NCBI GenBank assembly: GCA_020137815.1
Contig: CM035357.1
Coordinates: forward strand, 6,684,034 to 6,748,033
Reading direction: 5' to 3'
DNA: 64,000 nucleotides
DNA from: Hormiphora californensis
Taxonomy: Eukaryota > Ctenophora > Tentaculata > Cydippida > Pleurobrachiidae
Shown here one piece after another: positions 33,979 through 44,108 of the stretch. A program made the position numbers and the translations under genes. Under the pieces are notes generated by a model. That model was not told the origin of the DNA. It did no database searches and saw nothing but the letters and a program-made list of their open reading frames with translations. How positions within the stretch are numbered: the stretch's first letter is position 1; every line of letters starts with the position of its first letter.

Positions 33979-36470
33979 ATGACGGACGGCCAAAGAAGCA
34001 GTCCAACTCCTGAGTTAACGAGGGGACTACGGAACGGTAAAGATTTCTCAGAGCTAGAAAGAAACGGAGAAGAACGGAAAGGAAACAGAAGACCAAGGCT
34101 TTGAAACGGGATTCGCGTAGATGCTTAGTTGAAGAAATCAAAAGCAACACGGTAAGGAATCTCTCGAAAGTGGAAGTACCGGACGGGGCCTACCTTTACC
34201 TCGCCAAAGGTTTGAACTTCGTTGAGTCAAAACCCCTTGACCAACAAGACCTGAGGTTTGATGCACGTGAGTTTCTGAGGAAATTAGAATGGCGAACTTT
34301 TTTCCACCAACTGGGAACGGAACACACTACTGAACATCAAGCTCACCCGGATTTGAGAATTCCTTCTAGAAGATCACCTGAGGACTTCCATAACACCGTT
34401 GTTGAAGATGTAAAAAGAAGATTACTGACTTTCGTGGACTCACTAGCCCCAAGAAGACCACGGTGCAACTTGGGCTACCTAGAGCTAGAAGGAAAGAAGT
34501 GGATCGCTCAACAGATCCAGAACCAAATAATCTTCATTACGAAAGCAGACAAGGGCGGGGCAACGTTAATATTGGACTACCCCACAGCCTTGGACTCTGT
34601 CAGAAGCAACTTAGCGAACCCTAATAAATTTAGGGAATCTGACTTAGCCGTGTCAGATAAAATGGTACAGGTCGGGGCTTTAGTTAGGAGTTTGGTGTTG
34701 GAGGAAGAGGGGGTAGGGCATATCTCCCAGAAGGACAAGACGCTAATAACAGGCCTAAACAAGAACAACCATCTGAAAACCTCCCCAGTGTTAAGGCCTG
34801 AGATTCCGTTCACATACCCCCTGTTTAAGCTCCATAAACTATCAGAGGAGCAGATCAGGGACAGGGTCACCCCACCGATCCGCCTGGTACATGCAACGAG
34901 AAACGGGCCTCTTTACCGCCTGGAGAAGTGGGTGTCTCCTTTCCTTACAGAACTTAGCCAGGAGTATGTGGGAGAGGAATACATACTAGACACGGATGAC
35001 CTCCTAGTCCAGCTCCAGGGCATTGGGATCCAAACTGGTACACGGAGTTTGTTCACCTTGGATGTGGAGGCCCTGTATCCCAGCATCCGTAAAGAGTTGG
35101 CACTACAAGCATTGGACCATGCTCTCATGACCCACAGGCGAGGTAGTGTCATAGGTCTAGCAGTGAGGCGTTTTGTAGAAGTTATACTGGAGGAGTCATT
35201 CATTACATTCGGTGACACAGTATATACTTCAGTAGAGGGTATTCCTACGGGTAACTGTATCAGTCGACAACTGGCAGACATTTTCCTCCATTGGTTATTG
35301 TTTGTCGAGTGCCAGAACCTGATACCCCCGGAGGCCTACATTTGGAGGAGGTTCATCGACGACGTGTTTGGGATTTGGAGGGGAACCGAGAGGCAGCTGA
35401 CCACCTTTATAGCCAGGTTGAATAGGGCCACTAAAAGTTATGGGATAAATTTTGGGGACCAACAGTTTGGGGACTCGGTTAACTTCCTAGATGTAACAGT
35501 ATCTCTAGAAGAAGGGAACTTGGAACACAAGTTGTATAGGAAACCGACAGACGCAAGGATGTACCTACGGACGGAATCGTTCCACCCAAGACACGTGTTT
35601 AAATCCGTCATCTTCAGTCAAATGCTCAGGGTAATTAAGAGGAACTCTAGAGAGAGCACGCGAGTGCAGGATCTAGAAGAACTCAGGGTGGACTTACTCA
35701 AGAGCGGACATCTGGAAAGGGACCTTGATAACCTACAGCCGAAGGCCCTGGAGAGACTACAGTTGGAACAGGAGTTACCCCCAACACAACAGAATCCCAC
35801 TACCCAACTGATATTCGCCACCAACTACTTTGAAGGGGTGGATGATCTCCGAACCTTCTTGAGGAACTTGGAGGAAGACATTCGGGCGGTAGCGGGTGAC
35901 GTGAAGGTGGTTCTAGCACTACGAAAGCTAAAATCAATCGGCAATACAGTAGTGAGAAATAGAAAACTCAGTGAGTCCAACATGGAGGTGGAAACTCAGG
36001 AGGAGGAGGGGGAATTCAACCAGAAATGTGGGGGAAGAGGCTGCAAAACTTGCCCTCTAATGTCACCATCTCCATGTCTCTCGGTGAATGGAAAACGCCT
36101 AAAATTGAACCCCCACCTAAACTGCAAGAGCAAAAATGTAATATATGTTGCACAATGCTCAATCTGTACAAGGGCGCAGGGCAACCGGAAAGAGGATACC
36201 TATGTGGGGCAGACAATGCAACCTTTCCATAAGAGAATCAACGGTCACCGTGCTAAATTCTCGGAACTCGAACACCAGGGCAGTGCATTGGCACAACATT
36301 GTTGGGAGAAACACAGAGACGCTATGGACCTTAATATTTTTAAATTAGGCTTAGTTAAGCAGGTATCGGCAGTGGGATTGGATAGGGCTGAAAGTAAATT
36401 AATAGACAATTATCGGACAAAATTATTCGGACTCAACAGAATTTTAGTCGTGAGATAGTGTTTCTTATTG
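33979..36470 (+). mobile_element. Penelope-like retroelement
   Basis: Minimum extent given by the coding region. The ends were not resolved: the flanks (33.3-33.98 and 36.47-36.9 kb) contain no clear terminal repeats of the element itself, but the minisatellite at 33.65 kb and its inverted copy at 42.75 kb bracket this and the following LINE. Confidence 0.75.
34041..36458 (+). CDS. Penelope-like element polyprotein: RT plus GIY-YIG endonuclease, nearly intact
   Basis: Open frame of about 800 codons. The RT has FITKADKGGATLIL, TLDVEALYPSI, GIPTGNCISRQLADIFL and the catalytic RRFIDDVFGIW, then NFLDVTV and YRKPTDARMYL. The C-terminus has a Cys-rich linker (KCGGRGCKTCPL) and a GIY-YIG nuclease with VIYVAQCSIC, DTYVGQTMQPFHKRINGHR and a downstream Glu in AESKLIDNY. 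Both domains together identify a Penelope-like element of the endonuclease-positive type, which moves by target-primed reverse transcription. The frame has no ATG near its start: an ATG at 33979 opens a 40-codon frame that runs out at 34104 in another frame, so one indel may separate the true N-terminus. Confidence 0.93.
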   Translation, partial: RFLRARKKRRRTERKQKTKALKRDSRRCLVEEIKSNTVRNLSKVEVPDGAYLYLAKGLNFVESKPLDQQDLRFDAREFLRKLEWRTFFHQLGTEHTTEHQAHPDLRIPSRRSPEDFHNTVVEDVKRRLLTFVDSLAPRRPRCNLGYLELEGKKWIAQQIQNQIIFITKADKGGATLILDYPTALDSVRSNLANPNKFRESDLAVSDKMVQVGALVRSLVLEEEGVGHISQKDKTLITGLNKNNHLKTSPVLRPEIPFTYPLFKLHKLSEEQIRDRVTPPIRLVHATRNGPLYRLEKWVSPFLTELSQEYVGEEYILDTDDLLVQLQGIGIQTGTRSLFTLDVEALYPSIRKELALQALDHALMTHRRGSVIGLAVRRFVEVILEESFITFGDTVYTSVEGIPTGNCISRQLADIFLHWLLFVECQNLIPPEAYIWRRFIDDVFGIWRGTERQLTTFIARLNRATKSYGINFGDQQFGDSVNFLDVTVSLEEGNLEHKLYRKPTDARMYLRTESFHPRHVFKSVIFSQMLRVIKRNSRESTRVQDLEELRVDLLKSGHLERDLDNLQPKALERLQLEQELPPTQQNPTTQLIFATNYFEGVDDLRTFLRNLEEDIRAVAGDVKVVLALRKLKSIGNTVVRNRKLSESNMEVETQEEEGEFNQKCGGRGCKTCPLMSPSPCLSVNGKRLKLNPHLNCKSKNVIYVAQCSICTRAQGNRKEDTYVGQTMQPFHKRINGHRAKFSELEHQGSALAQHCWEKHRDAMDLNIFKLGLVKQVSAVGLDRAESKLIDNYRTKLFGLNRILVVR

Positions 36471-36879
36471 TTTAGACACAGGGATGTCTGGTTTGAGGTG
36501 ACAGTGTGTGCGAGTTGTAACGCGCGGTGTCGCACCTGTGTGGCCCTTGGCGCCGTGTTTCTGTGTTTAGCTGTGCGCGGCGCCCTCTGCATACATTGAC
36601 ATCTCATTCAGAATCCCTGATTTCGCGAGCGTGCTTAGTTTTTTAGTTAGTTAGTGGTTCTCCTTTGTTGTTTTGGATAGCTCCGTTCGATTTTTTCCTC
36701 GATTTATATTTATATTTTTATCTCCTGAGAGTGTGTGCTCTAACATTACATATTTTTATAGGACTGATGATGTAGACTTTATCTACGAAAGTACTTTCCT
36801 AAAATCCGTGTGTCGTCACTTCTCTACCTCATCTCCACTACCTTGTTTCTACCGAACCCCGGGGTAATGGGCGACCGGA
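36471..36879. other. Spacer between the Penelope element and the LINE
   Basis: No ORF with recognisable content. May contain the 3' end of the Penelope element and the 5' UTR of the LINE. Confidence 0.5.
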
Positions 36880-36906
36880 TCTAAATTATGATGGCACACC
36901 GACTAG

Positions 36907-38331
36907 GAGGGAAGCCCCTGCACCCAACCCTTGTCTAAAGATTTCTCTGAGTTCAGTATCACTACAACACCGGTACGTAAAAACATCGACCCCCCGTGTA
37001 ACCCTGGGAATACACCCGGATTATTCTCCACCCCAAGTCCCGTTCCCAACATCTTGAGCGACCCAACCCAAACGCCTCATATACACACCTCGGTGTCAAG
37101 GAAATGCCTATGTGGCAAAGCCCATACTGAACCCGGCAGCTCTGGTCTCGTACACTGCTATTCCTGCAATACTCACTATCATGCAGACTGTGTGGGCCTT
37201 AATTTCCTCTCTATTGCAAAAGGGTCCATCCCTATAACCGATGGTGTTTATAACGCCCCTGGTTGGTCTTGCCCTGTATGTCTAGTTTTCGCCCAACTGA
37301 TGCAACCCGACAGCGCATTATTCAATAAGATAGCTGAAAACGCTGCCCGCATCTTCGCTTCTACCGCAACCGCTCCTACTAAAACCGTCAGCCAGCAACA
37401 CACTCGAGCTGAAAACGCGCCCACAGACATTGTTACTCCCCAATGTAACAGAGGAAACTACTCGGATGCTTTGAACATCAATACACCTGCCACAAGTGCA
37501 ATTGATTCAACTGCCGCAGCTGCGCAACCCCAAGCTCATCCCCAGGCTAGAACTAAACAAACCCAGCAACAAACCCCCACCCAATCACAGCCCCGTGAGA
37601 GAGTGCATAAGCTGCTTATTTCTTGCAGTACTAATGATTCCAGTAAAACAGCCAAGTCAGTAAGTGACTGCCTTGCCGAAACACCCATGCTGTTCCTTGG
37701 CACAAAAAATGCTGCAGAGATCAAGATTGGATTTCCTGAATCAACTAACATTGATGCAGTAATACAGCTAGTCACAGAGGCGATACCCAAAGATGCAACA
37801 GTTACCACTTTATCCTCCACTGCTAAAGTCACTATACTGAATGTACCTGAAAACATTGAATCCTTGTCAAACGACCAAGCTAAGAACAAAGTGCTAACCA
37901 TGCTCCAACTCAAAAACCCATGGCTCAAGACTGAAGAGGTAACCATCGTGTACATCAAAAGTCACTATCGGAATAAGGATAAATGTACCATTGGCCTACG
38001 TCTACCGATTCCCGCACAACAGCGTCTCCTTGACGCCGGTAAAGTATACTATGCAACATCCCGACTTAATGTTGTGGAACGTTTCCACATTTCACAGTGC
38101 ATCAAATGCCACCGTTTCAACCACAGGACCACTGAGTGCACCAGCTCAGTACTAGTTTGCAAACTATGTGGAGATAATCATGATGTCAAGGACTGTACCG
38201 ATAGGAAAAAACTGTTTTGTATAAACTGTAGTAGTTCTGATACATTCAAGTCCGAGGCCAGCCGTCACCACAGTGGAGATAGATTGTGCCCTGTCCGCCA
38301 ACAGTTGCAGCAGTTACATTCAAAAAACTAG
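36907..38331 (+). CDS. CR1/L2-type LINE ORF1 with PHD-like and CCHC zinc motifs
   Basis: Nucleic-acid-binding ORF1 protein. N-terminal PHD-like cluster: CLCGKAH, VHCYSCNTHYHADCVGL, WSCPVCL. A Gln/Thr-rich linker follows, then a central domain, then zinc knuckles near the C-terminus (CIKCHRFNHRTTEC, CKLCGDNHDVKDC, CINC). No ATG opens this frame. An ATG pair at 36888 begins a frame that stops at 36936, so a single-base shift near 36930 is likely. The ORF overlaps ORF2 by 46 bases. The match to LINE ORF1s with PHD plus knuckles is from family knowledge. Confidence 0.85.
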   Translation, partial: EGSPCTQPLSKDFSEFSITTTPVRKNIDPPCNPGNTPGLFSTPSPVPNILSDPTQTPHIHTSVSRKCLCGKAHTEPGSSGLVHCYSCNTHYHADCVGLNFLSIAKGSIPITDGVYNAPGWSCPVCLVFAQLMQPDSALFNKIAENAARIFASTATAPTKTVSQQHTRAENAPTDIVTPQCNRGNYSDALNINTPATSAIDSTAAAAQPQAHPQARTKQTQQQTPTQSQPRERVHKLLISCSTNDSSKTAKSVSDCLAETPMLFLGTKNAAEIKIGFPESTNIDAVIQLVTEAIPKDATVTTLSSTAKVTILNVPENIESLSNDQAKNKVLTMLQLKNPWLKTEEVTIVYIKSHYRNKDKCTIGLRLPIPAQQRLLDAGKVYYATSRLNVVERFHISQCIKCHRFNHRTTECTSSVLVCKLCGDNHDVKDCTDRKKLFCINCSSSDTFKSEASRHHSGDRLCPVRQQLQQLHSKN

Positions 38332-41255
38332 ATTTGCTCAATGTCCCTTATCTTCGCATCGGGAATCTTAATTGCTGCTCACTGCGAAACAAAACTGAAG
38401 AAGTACTAATTCTAGCCGCCGAACAAGAACTAGATGTACTATGCATTACTGAGTCCTGGTTATCCCCTAACGATGAGGCCCTCTCAAGAGAAATCGCTGA
38501 GCTGAACTTCAATTTACTCAATGTTGCTAGAGGTAGCAGAGGTGGGGGTGTGGCACTCATTTATAGGGATGGAATAAATGTAAAGAAATGTAAACTGAAG
38601 AAAAAGTTCTTAACCTTTGAGCTTCTTGAAGCCACTATTTACGGTCCAGGTATTGATCTCACAAGAATAGCAGTACTCTACCGCCCTCCAAACCAACTTA
38701 AGCAGATACAGTTTCTGGATGATTTTGAAGCTTTCTTGTCCTCTTTCTCTTCGAAGTCTGGCCATCTGATGATAACCGGGGATTTCAATATACACATCGA
38801 AAAGCCTACATGCACTCTTGCAAACGGTTTCCTGCAAACCTTGGAAGACCATGGATGGATCCAGCATGTTCAGGAACCCACCCATATCCTAGGAGGAACC
38901 CTGGACCTTGTATTGACCAAGGATGTCCCTATTGTAAGCTCTGTGAATGTTATCCCGACCCCCGAGGTTCCAGACCACTTTCTCGTTGACTTTCATCTAC
39001 ATTGTGGGTCAGCGAACAGGAAGCCAATCTCTAAGAAAGTTACTGGACGATCATTGAAGAAATTATCGATTGAAACCCTGAAAAACTACATACTCCAATC
39101 TAAACTCTGTAAACAACCTCTTCCGAAGACCGTTGAGGAGTGTGTTGAACTCTATAACACTACTCTTGTACAGATACTAGATGAACTAGCACCGATTGAG
39201 GATAAAGACATCAAACTCTCCAATAAACCACAGTGGTTCAATCAAGAGTGCTATGACGCCCTAAGAAGGCGAAGGAAGGCTGAGCGGAGATACAGAAAAG
39301 CCCTACAAAAGAAAAATAAAGGCAAACCCGTTCCCCACGACAAAGTACTAGATGCAGAGAAGGAGTTTATCACTGAGATCCGTGCTGCCAAGCTTGTTTT
39401 TACTCGAGCTAGAAGAATGTTCTTCCAAATACGCCTTGAAGCGGCTGAAGGTAATCCTGCGGCTACCTATCAGATCCTTAACTATCTTCTTGGCAAGGAG
39501 AAAGTTCCGAAGCAGTTACCAACCACAGACGAGCCTGAGAAGCTTCCAGAGAAGATGATGGACTACTTTAAATCCAAGATCGAGAAGATATATGAGACAA
39601 TTAAAGAGGACCCTGCTTACTCAGCTGATCTGCCGACTATTCCCCATGAACTATCTGCTCATAACTGCCCGGTACTCTCCAAGTTTAGGACAGTGTCTGA
39701 CGCTGAACTTGTATCAACTGTTCGGAGCATGAACAAGAAACACTGTCCTCTCGACCCTATTCCATCCACCATGGTAGGTGGTTCTCTGACAGAACTCGTC
39801 CCCATTATCTCTAAGATTGTGAACGGTAGTCTATCGGACGGAGTGGTTCCAGTCAACTTAAAATCCGCTGTTATCCGACCCTCCTTGAAAAACAAAGAAC
39901 TGGACCCAGACGAGCTCAGCAGCTACAGACCGATCTCTAATCTATCCTTTGTGTCCAAGATCCTAGAAAAATGTGTTGCCGATCAACTCACTGAGCACAT
40001 TGAGAACAATGGTCTATTTAGCAAGGTTCAGTCTGCGTACCGCTCACATCATAGCTGTGAGACTGCAACATTGAAGATCGTAAACGACACTCTAATACAG
40101 ATGGACAAGAAAACAAAAGTGATCCTTGTGCTGCTCGATCTATCGGCAGCTTTTGACACTATATCTCACTCTAAGCTCATTCAACGTCTACAACAAGACT
40201 ATGGAATCACTGGCAGAGTTCTCAAGTGGATAGAGTCTTATTTGAATGATAGAACTGCGATAGTGAAGATTGGACCGAACGAATCTGCCGCCACGACCAT
40301 CAAAATCGGAGTCCCTCAAGGATCGATATTGGGGCCCCTTCTCTTCATACTCTACACCCGTGACCTAGAGAAGATTGCTCAGCTGTACAATCTAAAGATA
40401 CATATGTACGCAGATGATACACAGCTCTCGATATCTTTTGTGCCTCAAAACCTACTTTCAGCTATGAGCCAGGTACAAAAGTGTGTTGCCCATATCAGAC
40501 TATGGATGGCTCAAAATCTTCTTAAGTTGAATCCTAACAAGACGGAGGTCATGATACTTAAAAACAAATGGGATAAATCGGAAGCTCCTGATACAGTCGC
40601 CATAACAGAAGATGAGGATACAGTTGTAACTGAAGTAGCCAAGAACCTGGGAGTAATATTTGATAAAGAGCTAAACATGACCAAGCATGTAACACGGATA
40701 GTCCAGATGGGCAACCTACAGTTAATAAACATGTGGAGGATAGCTAGTAAGCTTAACAAGAATCAGAAGACTCTTCTTGTCAATACCCTGATACACTCAA
40801 GGATCGATTACTGTAATGCCCTACTCCTTGGTTCGAAGGAATCTGATATAAAACGTCTCCAAGTACTCCAAAACAGGGCCACACGATTTATATACGGTCA
40901 GCGCAGCAGAAGAGGTGTAACCGAATTGAGAAAGAAATCCCACTTCCTTCCAATCAACCAACGCATCGAGTACAAAATGTGCCTAATGGTATACAATGCA
41001 CTAAATGGTAAATCTCCATGCTACATCACTGAGATGATCCAGAAGAGGCAGGCAAAGTCCAAGAAACTCAGAGTAGATGAAGACGACACAAGGTTAGAGG
41101 AGTACCACTGCAAGTACAAGGTTACTGAGAAAGCATTTAGCATTGCTGCACCAAAACTCTGGAACAGACTTCCAAAATTACTCAGGAAATCGGAGTCTGT
41201 ATCAACATTCAAGAAATCACTGAAGACTCATCTGTTCAACATTGCCTATGGCTGA
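38286..41255 (+). CDS. CR1/L2-type LINE ORF2: AP-endonuclease and reverse transcriptase, intact
   Basis: About 985 codons without a break. The endonuclease runs from IGNLNCCSLRNK through DVLCITESWLS, AVLYRPP, ITGDFNIHI and PDHFLVDF. The RT has SYRPISNLSF, SAYRSHHSCETA, ILVLLDLSAAFDTISH, GVPQGSILGPLLFILY and MYADDTQLSI. The C-terminal domain has RIDYCNALLLG and a TRFIY... / KSHFLPINQRI segment as in CR1 and L2 elements. No ATG occurs before residue about 160, and the frame starts inside the last 46 bases of ORF1, so translation must use reinitiation at a non-ATG codon or frameshifting. Confidence 0.95.
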   Translation: MPCPPTVAAVTFKKLDLLNVPYLRIGNLNCCSLRNKTEEVLILAAEQELDVLCITESWLSPNDEALSREIAELNFNLLNVARGSRGGGVALIYRDGINVKKCKLKKKFLTFELLEATIYGPGIDLTRIAVLYRPPNQLKQIQFLDDFEAFLSSFSSKSGHLMITGDFNIHIEKPTCTLANGFLQTLEDHGWIQHVQEPTHILGGTLDLVLTKDVPIVSSVNVIPTPEVPDHFLVDFHLHCGSANRKPISKKVTGRSLKKLSIETLKNYILQSKLCKQPLPKTVEECVELYNTTLVQILDELAPIEDKDIKLSNKPQWFNQECYDALRRRRKAERRYRKALQKKNKGKPVPHDKVLDAEKEFITEIRAAKLVFTRARRMFFQIRLEAAEGNPAATYQILNYLLGKEKVPKQLPTTDEPEKLPEKMMDYFKSKIEKIYETIKEDPAYSADLPTIPHELSAHNCPVLSKFRTVSDAELVSTVRSMNKKHCPLDPIPSTMVGGSLTELVPIISKIVNGSLSDGVVPVNLKSAVIRPSLKNKELDPDELSSYRPISNLSFVSKILEKCVADQLTEHIENNGLFSKVQSAYRSHHSCETATLKIVNDTLIQMDKKTKVILVLLDLSAAFDTISHSKLIQRLQQDYGITGRVLKWIESYLNDRTAIVKIGPNESAATTIKIGVPQGSILGPLLFILYTRDLEKIAQLYNLKIHMYADDTQLSISFVPQNLLSAMSQVQKCVAHIRLWMAQNLLKLNPNKTEVMILKNKWDKSEAPDTVAITEDEDTVVTEVAKNLGVIFDKELNMTKHVTRIVQMGNLQLINMWRIASKLNKNQKTLLVNTLIHSRIDYCNALLLGSKESDIKRLQVLQNRATRFIYGQRSRRGVTELRKKSHFLPINQRIEYKMCLMVYNALNGKSPCYITEMIQKRQAKSKKLRVDEDDTRLEEYHCKYKVTEKAFSIAAPKLWNRLPKLLRKSESVSTFKKSLKTHLFNIAYG

Positions 41256-41261
41256 CCTCAG

Positions 41262-41860
41262 AATCCTTTCCTAAATCCTTTCCTCCACCACCCATCATAT
41301 CCTCCACCATCCATCCTATCCTCCACTTTTCGTTCTATCCTCCACCATCCGTCCTATCCTCCACCATCTGTCCTATCCTCCACCATCCGTCCTATCCTTC
41401 ACCATCCGTCCTATCCTCCACCATTCGTCCTATCCTCCACCATACGCTCTATCCTTAATCCTCCACCATCCATCCTATCCTCCACTATCCGTCATATCCT
41501 CCACTTTCGCCCTCTCCTCCACCATCTGTCCTACCCTCCACCGACCACCATTCGTCCTATCCAGTATCCTCCACCATCCGTCCTATCCTCCACCATCCGT
41601 CCTATCATCCACCATCTGTAATATCCTCCACCATCTGTCCCATCCTCCACCATTCGTCCTATCCTCGACCATCCGTCCTATCCTCCATCATCCGCCCCGT
41701 TTTCCACCACCCGTCCTATCCTCCACCATGATATGTCCCATCCTCCATCATCCGTCCAATCCCCCACCATCTTTCCTATCCTCCACCATCCATCCTTCAC
41801 CATCCATCCTATCCTCCATCATCCTGCTCCTATCCTCCATCATCCGTCCTATTTCACCAC
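41262..41860 (+). repeat. 19-bp tandem satellite (TCCTATCCTCCACCATCCG)n, degenerate
   Basis: About 30 imperfect units directly after the LINE ORF2. Units vary by substitutions (CATCTGTCC, CATTCGTCC) and small insertions. Confidence 0.9.
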
Positions 41861-41964
41861 CATCCTGAGTTAGGAGAGATGTCCTTCACATATTTATTCA
41901 GAGCTAGGGTTTTTTGAGCGATTATTCTTGTTCGTTTGTGTGTGGTGGGTGTATGGGTTAGTAG

Positions 41965-43566
41965 GATCTTGGCAACCGAGATATGGGGTAGAGTCTGAGG
42001 GTAGTGGAGAATTGGCCGAGTATGGGCCAGGAGAAAACAGTTACAAGAAATATGTACCGTTACGAAAACGGCTGAAAGTGCAGTTATTCCTGCAGACTGT
42101 AAATGAACACTTCGAAAGTGATGATAAGAACGTGTTTATCAATGACAATCTTACTATTTATATGTTAACGATGTGTGCTAAACATGATTTACTGTTTCCA
42201 AGTAGTCTAGGTATGCTGTGTCCGTTTGTGTGTGCACCTCTGTGTTATCTTGTGTGATGACCATTTTTTAATTAACTTATTTAACTTAACTTATTTGTGT
42301 TTTGTGTATGTCTTTATTTTTGGGTGTTGGGGTATAAGTGTGAGTGTGAGTGTGAGTTTGAGTGGGAGTTGTGTGTGTGTGTGTGTGAGTGTGTTTGTGT
42401 GTGTGTATGTGTGGTGGAGTTTTGTAACTGCCGTATTTTAACTAACTTATTCGTCTTTTTCTTTTCGATTTTAGTAATTTATTAAATCTGGTTAAATCTA
42501 TCTGTCCGTTTGGCTCTCAGCTCATTGTTACCAGTCTCATTGGTTCGTCTGTGTGTGTTTGTCCCGCTTTAGGTAACTGCTGTTGTGCTATTAGCCTCGG
42601 CCTGGAAGCGTATATTAATGTACTTAATTTTTAACTATATTTTATACGTATAGTGTAAGAGCGGGAGAGTCATATATTTTCTTATATTGACTCGTTATAA
42701 ATTGTGAAGTTCATATTCATATTCATATTCATCTGGTATCTTCTGGAATCTGGATAGGGAGCTCTCTTGGATGAGGTGCGCTCTTGATTTTGGTCTCTCT
42801 TGATTGTGGTGCGCTCTTGATTTTGGTCTCTCTTGGATGGGGTGCGCTCTTGGGCGCTCTTGGAGGCTCTTGGAGGCTCTTGAACTTTATTATGGTTCCT
42901 TATCCCTATCGGGGGCGGGGGGGCCAGCAGCGTTTGCCAAGCGGTCAAGACGGGATAGGGTTTAGTTTGGAGTTATTGATTAGTAAGTTTCAATTGTCAA
43001 TTTGCTAACAGATAGTGTTAAGTTTACTCAAATTGGCCACGAGGTTGCGTGGTTTTAGCCGTTTGAAAAGAGTCGGTCTAATACCTAATTTGGTAGCGTG
43101 TACCTGTAAACAGGCTGCGAAGCACTCAGTTATATTGCGACCTCTCTGCAGGCCGCAGGGGTTAGTGGTTACGTGTCTCAGGGGTTACGTGTCGCAATCT
43201 TCACAGTATAGTATTTACTTTTTTGTGATATATCATGAAAAGTTGAAGATCGGTCGCGGTATCTTCTGGATAGGTAATTCTCTCGGAGTGGGCTCTTTTG
43301 GATGTGGTGATGTGGTGTGATCATGGATAGGGTGTGCTTTTGAACCTTTCTTGGCACACTATGGAGTATGGGTATGATCCGTCCACCGTCCGTCAGTTGA
43401 CACGTGTTTTAATTTCATCGTTACCGTTTGTACCTTCTATATTTCTTTTTCAGAGATAAAATTAAGTCATACATTCGAGAATGTTAAGAATGTCGTTTTG
43501 TGTCCATTCTGCCAACCAGTTTACTCTGATTCCGCACCCACACATGAGTCTAGTGTTGTTCAGTAA
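41965..43566 (+). CDS. Last two exons of an unrecognised gene
   Basis: Exon A 41965-42210 (acceptor GGGTTAGTAG, donor CTAG/GTATGC) encodes an acidic then basic segment ending in a helical part (YKKYVPLRKRLKVQLFLQTV, then FINDNLTIYMLTMCAK). Exon B 43454-43566 (acceptor CTTTTTCAG) continues in the matching phase and ends CPFCQPVYSDSAP...VVQ, then TAA. CPFC may be half of a zinc site. Upstream exons would lie on the other side of the retroelement block or have been lost. No family recognised. The evidence is the consistent splice signals, phase and non-repetitive protein composition. Confidence 0.5.
42330..42412 (+). repeat. GTGA/GT-rich simple repeat
   Basis: GTGTGAGTGTGAGTGTGAG followed by (GT)n with interruptions, in the intron of the unrecognised gene at 41965-43566. 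Confidence 0.8.
42745..42905 (-). repeat. Inverted right copy of the 33.65-kb minisatellite
   Basis: The reverse complement begins AAGGAACCATAATAAAGTTC and continues with CAAGAGCCTCCAAGAGC and three or so units of the same 33-bp repeat. A shorter related fragment is at about 43258-43310. Confidence 0.8.
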
Positions 43567-43770
43567 CATGTCTAGTGGGTATTTTGAGGATGGAGTGGGT
43601 ATGGAGAGTGGAGAAATTCCACAATCAATTCTAACTCACACAGATTCCCCGATATCCGCCTATAGTGCTGTCTAAGCACATTGCCCGGTGCCCGTATATC
43701 GGATAATGCAAATAAACCCACCAGCTGACTCTCGTTGCATTATATATAGAACAACAGCAACTACTTACTA

Positions 43771-43926
43771 CAGTCGGGCCCCGATTTACCGGGATGATTG
43801 GGGGGAAAGGGTTTTGCCCGGTAAATCGGGGTCAAATACCGTTAATTTCCCAAATTGGGGGAATTTTATACTCCCGGTAAATCAGGGTTCCGGTAAATCC
43901 GGGCCCGGTAAATTGGGGTTCGACTG
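43771..43926. mobile_element. pogo/Tigger-like MITE, copy 2 (156 bp)
   Basis: Same architecture as the copies at 27540 and 59400, but diverged: begins CAGTCGGGCCCCGATTTACC, ends with AATTGGGGTTCGACTG, and has TA on both sides. The internal motif here is GGTAAATCGGGG instead of CTAAATCGGGG. It lies just downstream of the unrecognised gene ending at 43566. Confidence 0.8.
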
Positions 43927-44108
43927 TACATGTATTCTGGATTCTGGCTTAAAAGTATAACGGAAACAAACAACTGATTTTTGAGGAAATTTTCATAGTT
44001 TTAAATGCCTTTATCTAAACAATATTTCATTCCTCTTCACGTGGAATCCATTGGAATAACAAAACATATGTACCACCAATAGTCCTTTTAATACCACACA
44101 CACATGAT

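Larger units (their letters stand above)
36880..41860 (+). mobile_element. Full-length CR1/L2-type LINE with attached 3' satellite
   Basis: Two overlapping ORFs in the canonical order. The 3' limit of the element is unclear because the sequence after the ORF2 stop passes directly into the CTATCCTCCACCATCCGTC satellite. That satellite may be the 3' tail of the element or pre-existing satellite at the target. Confidence 0.75.
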
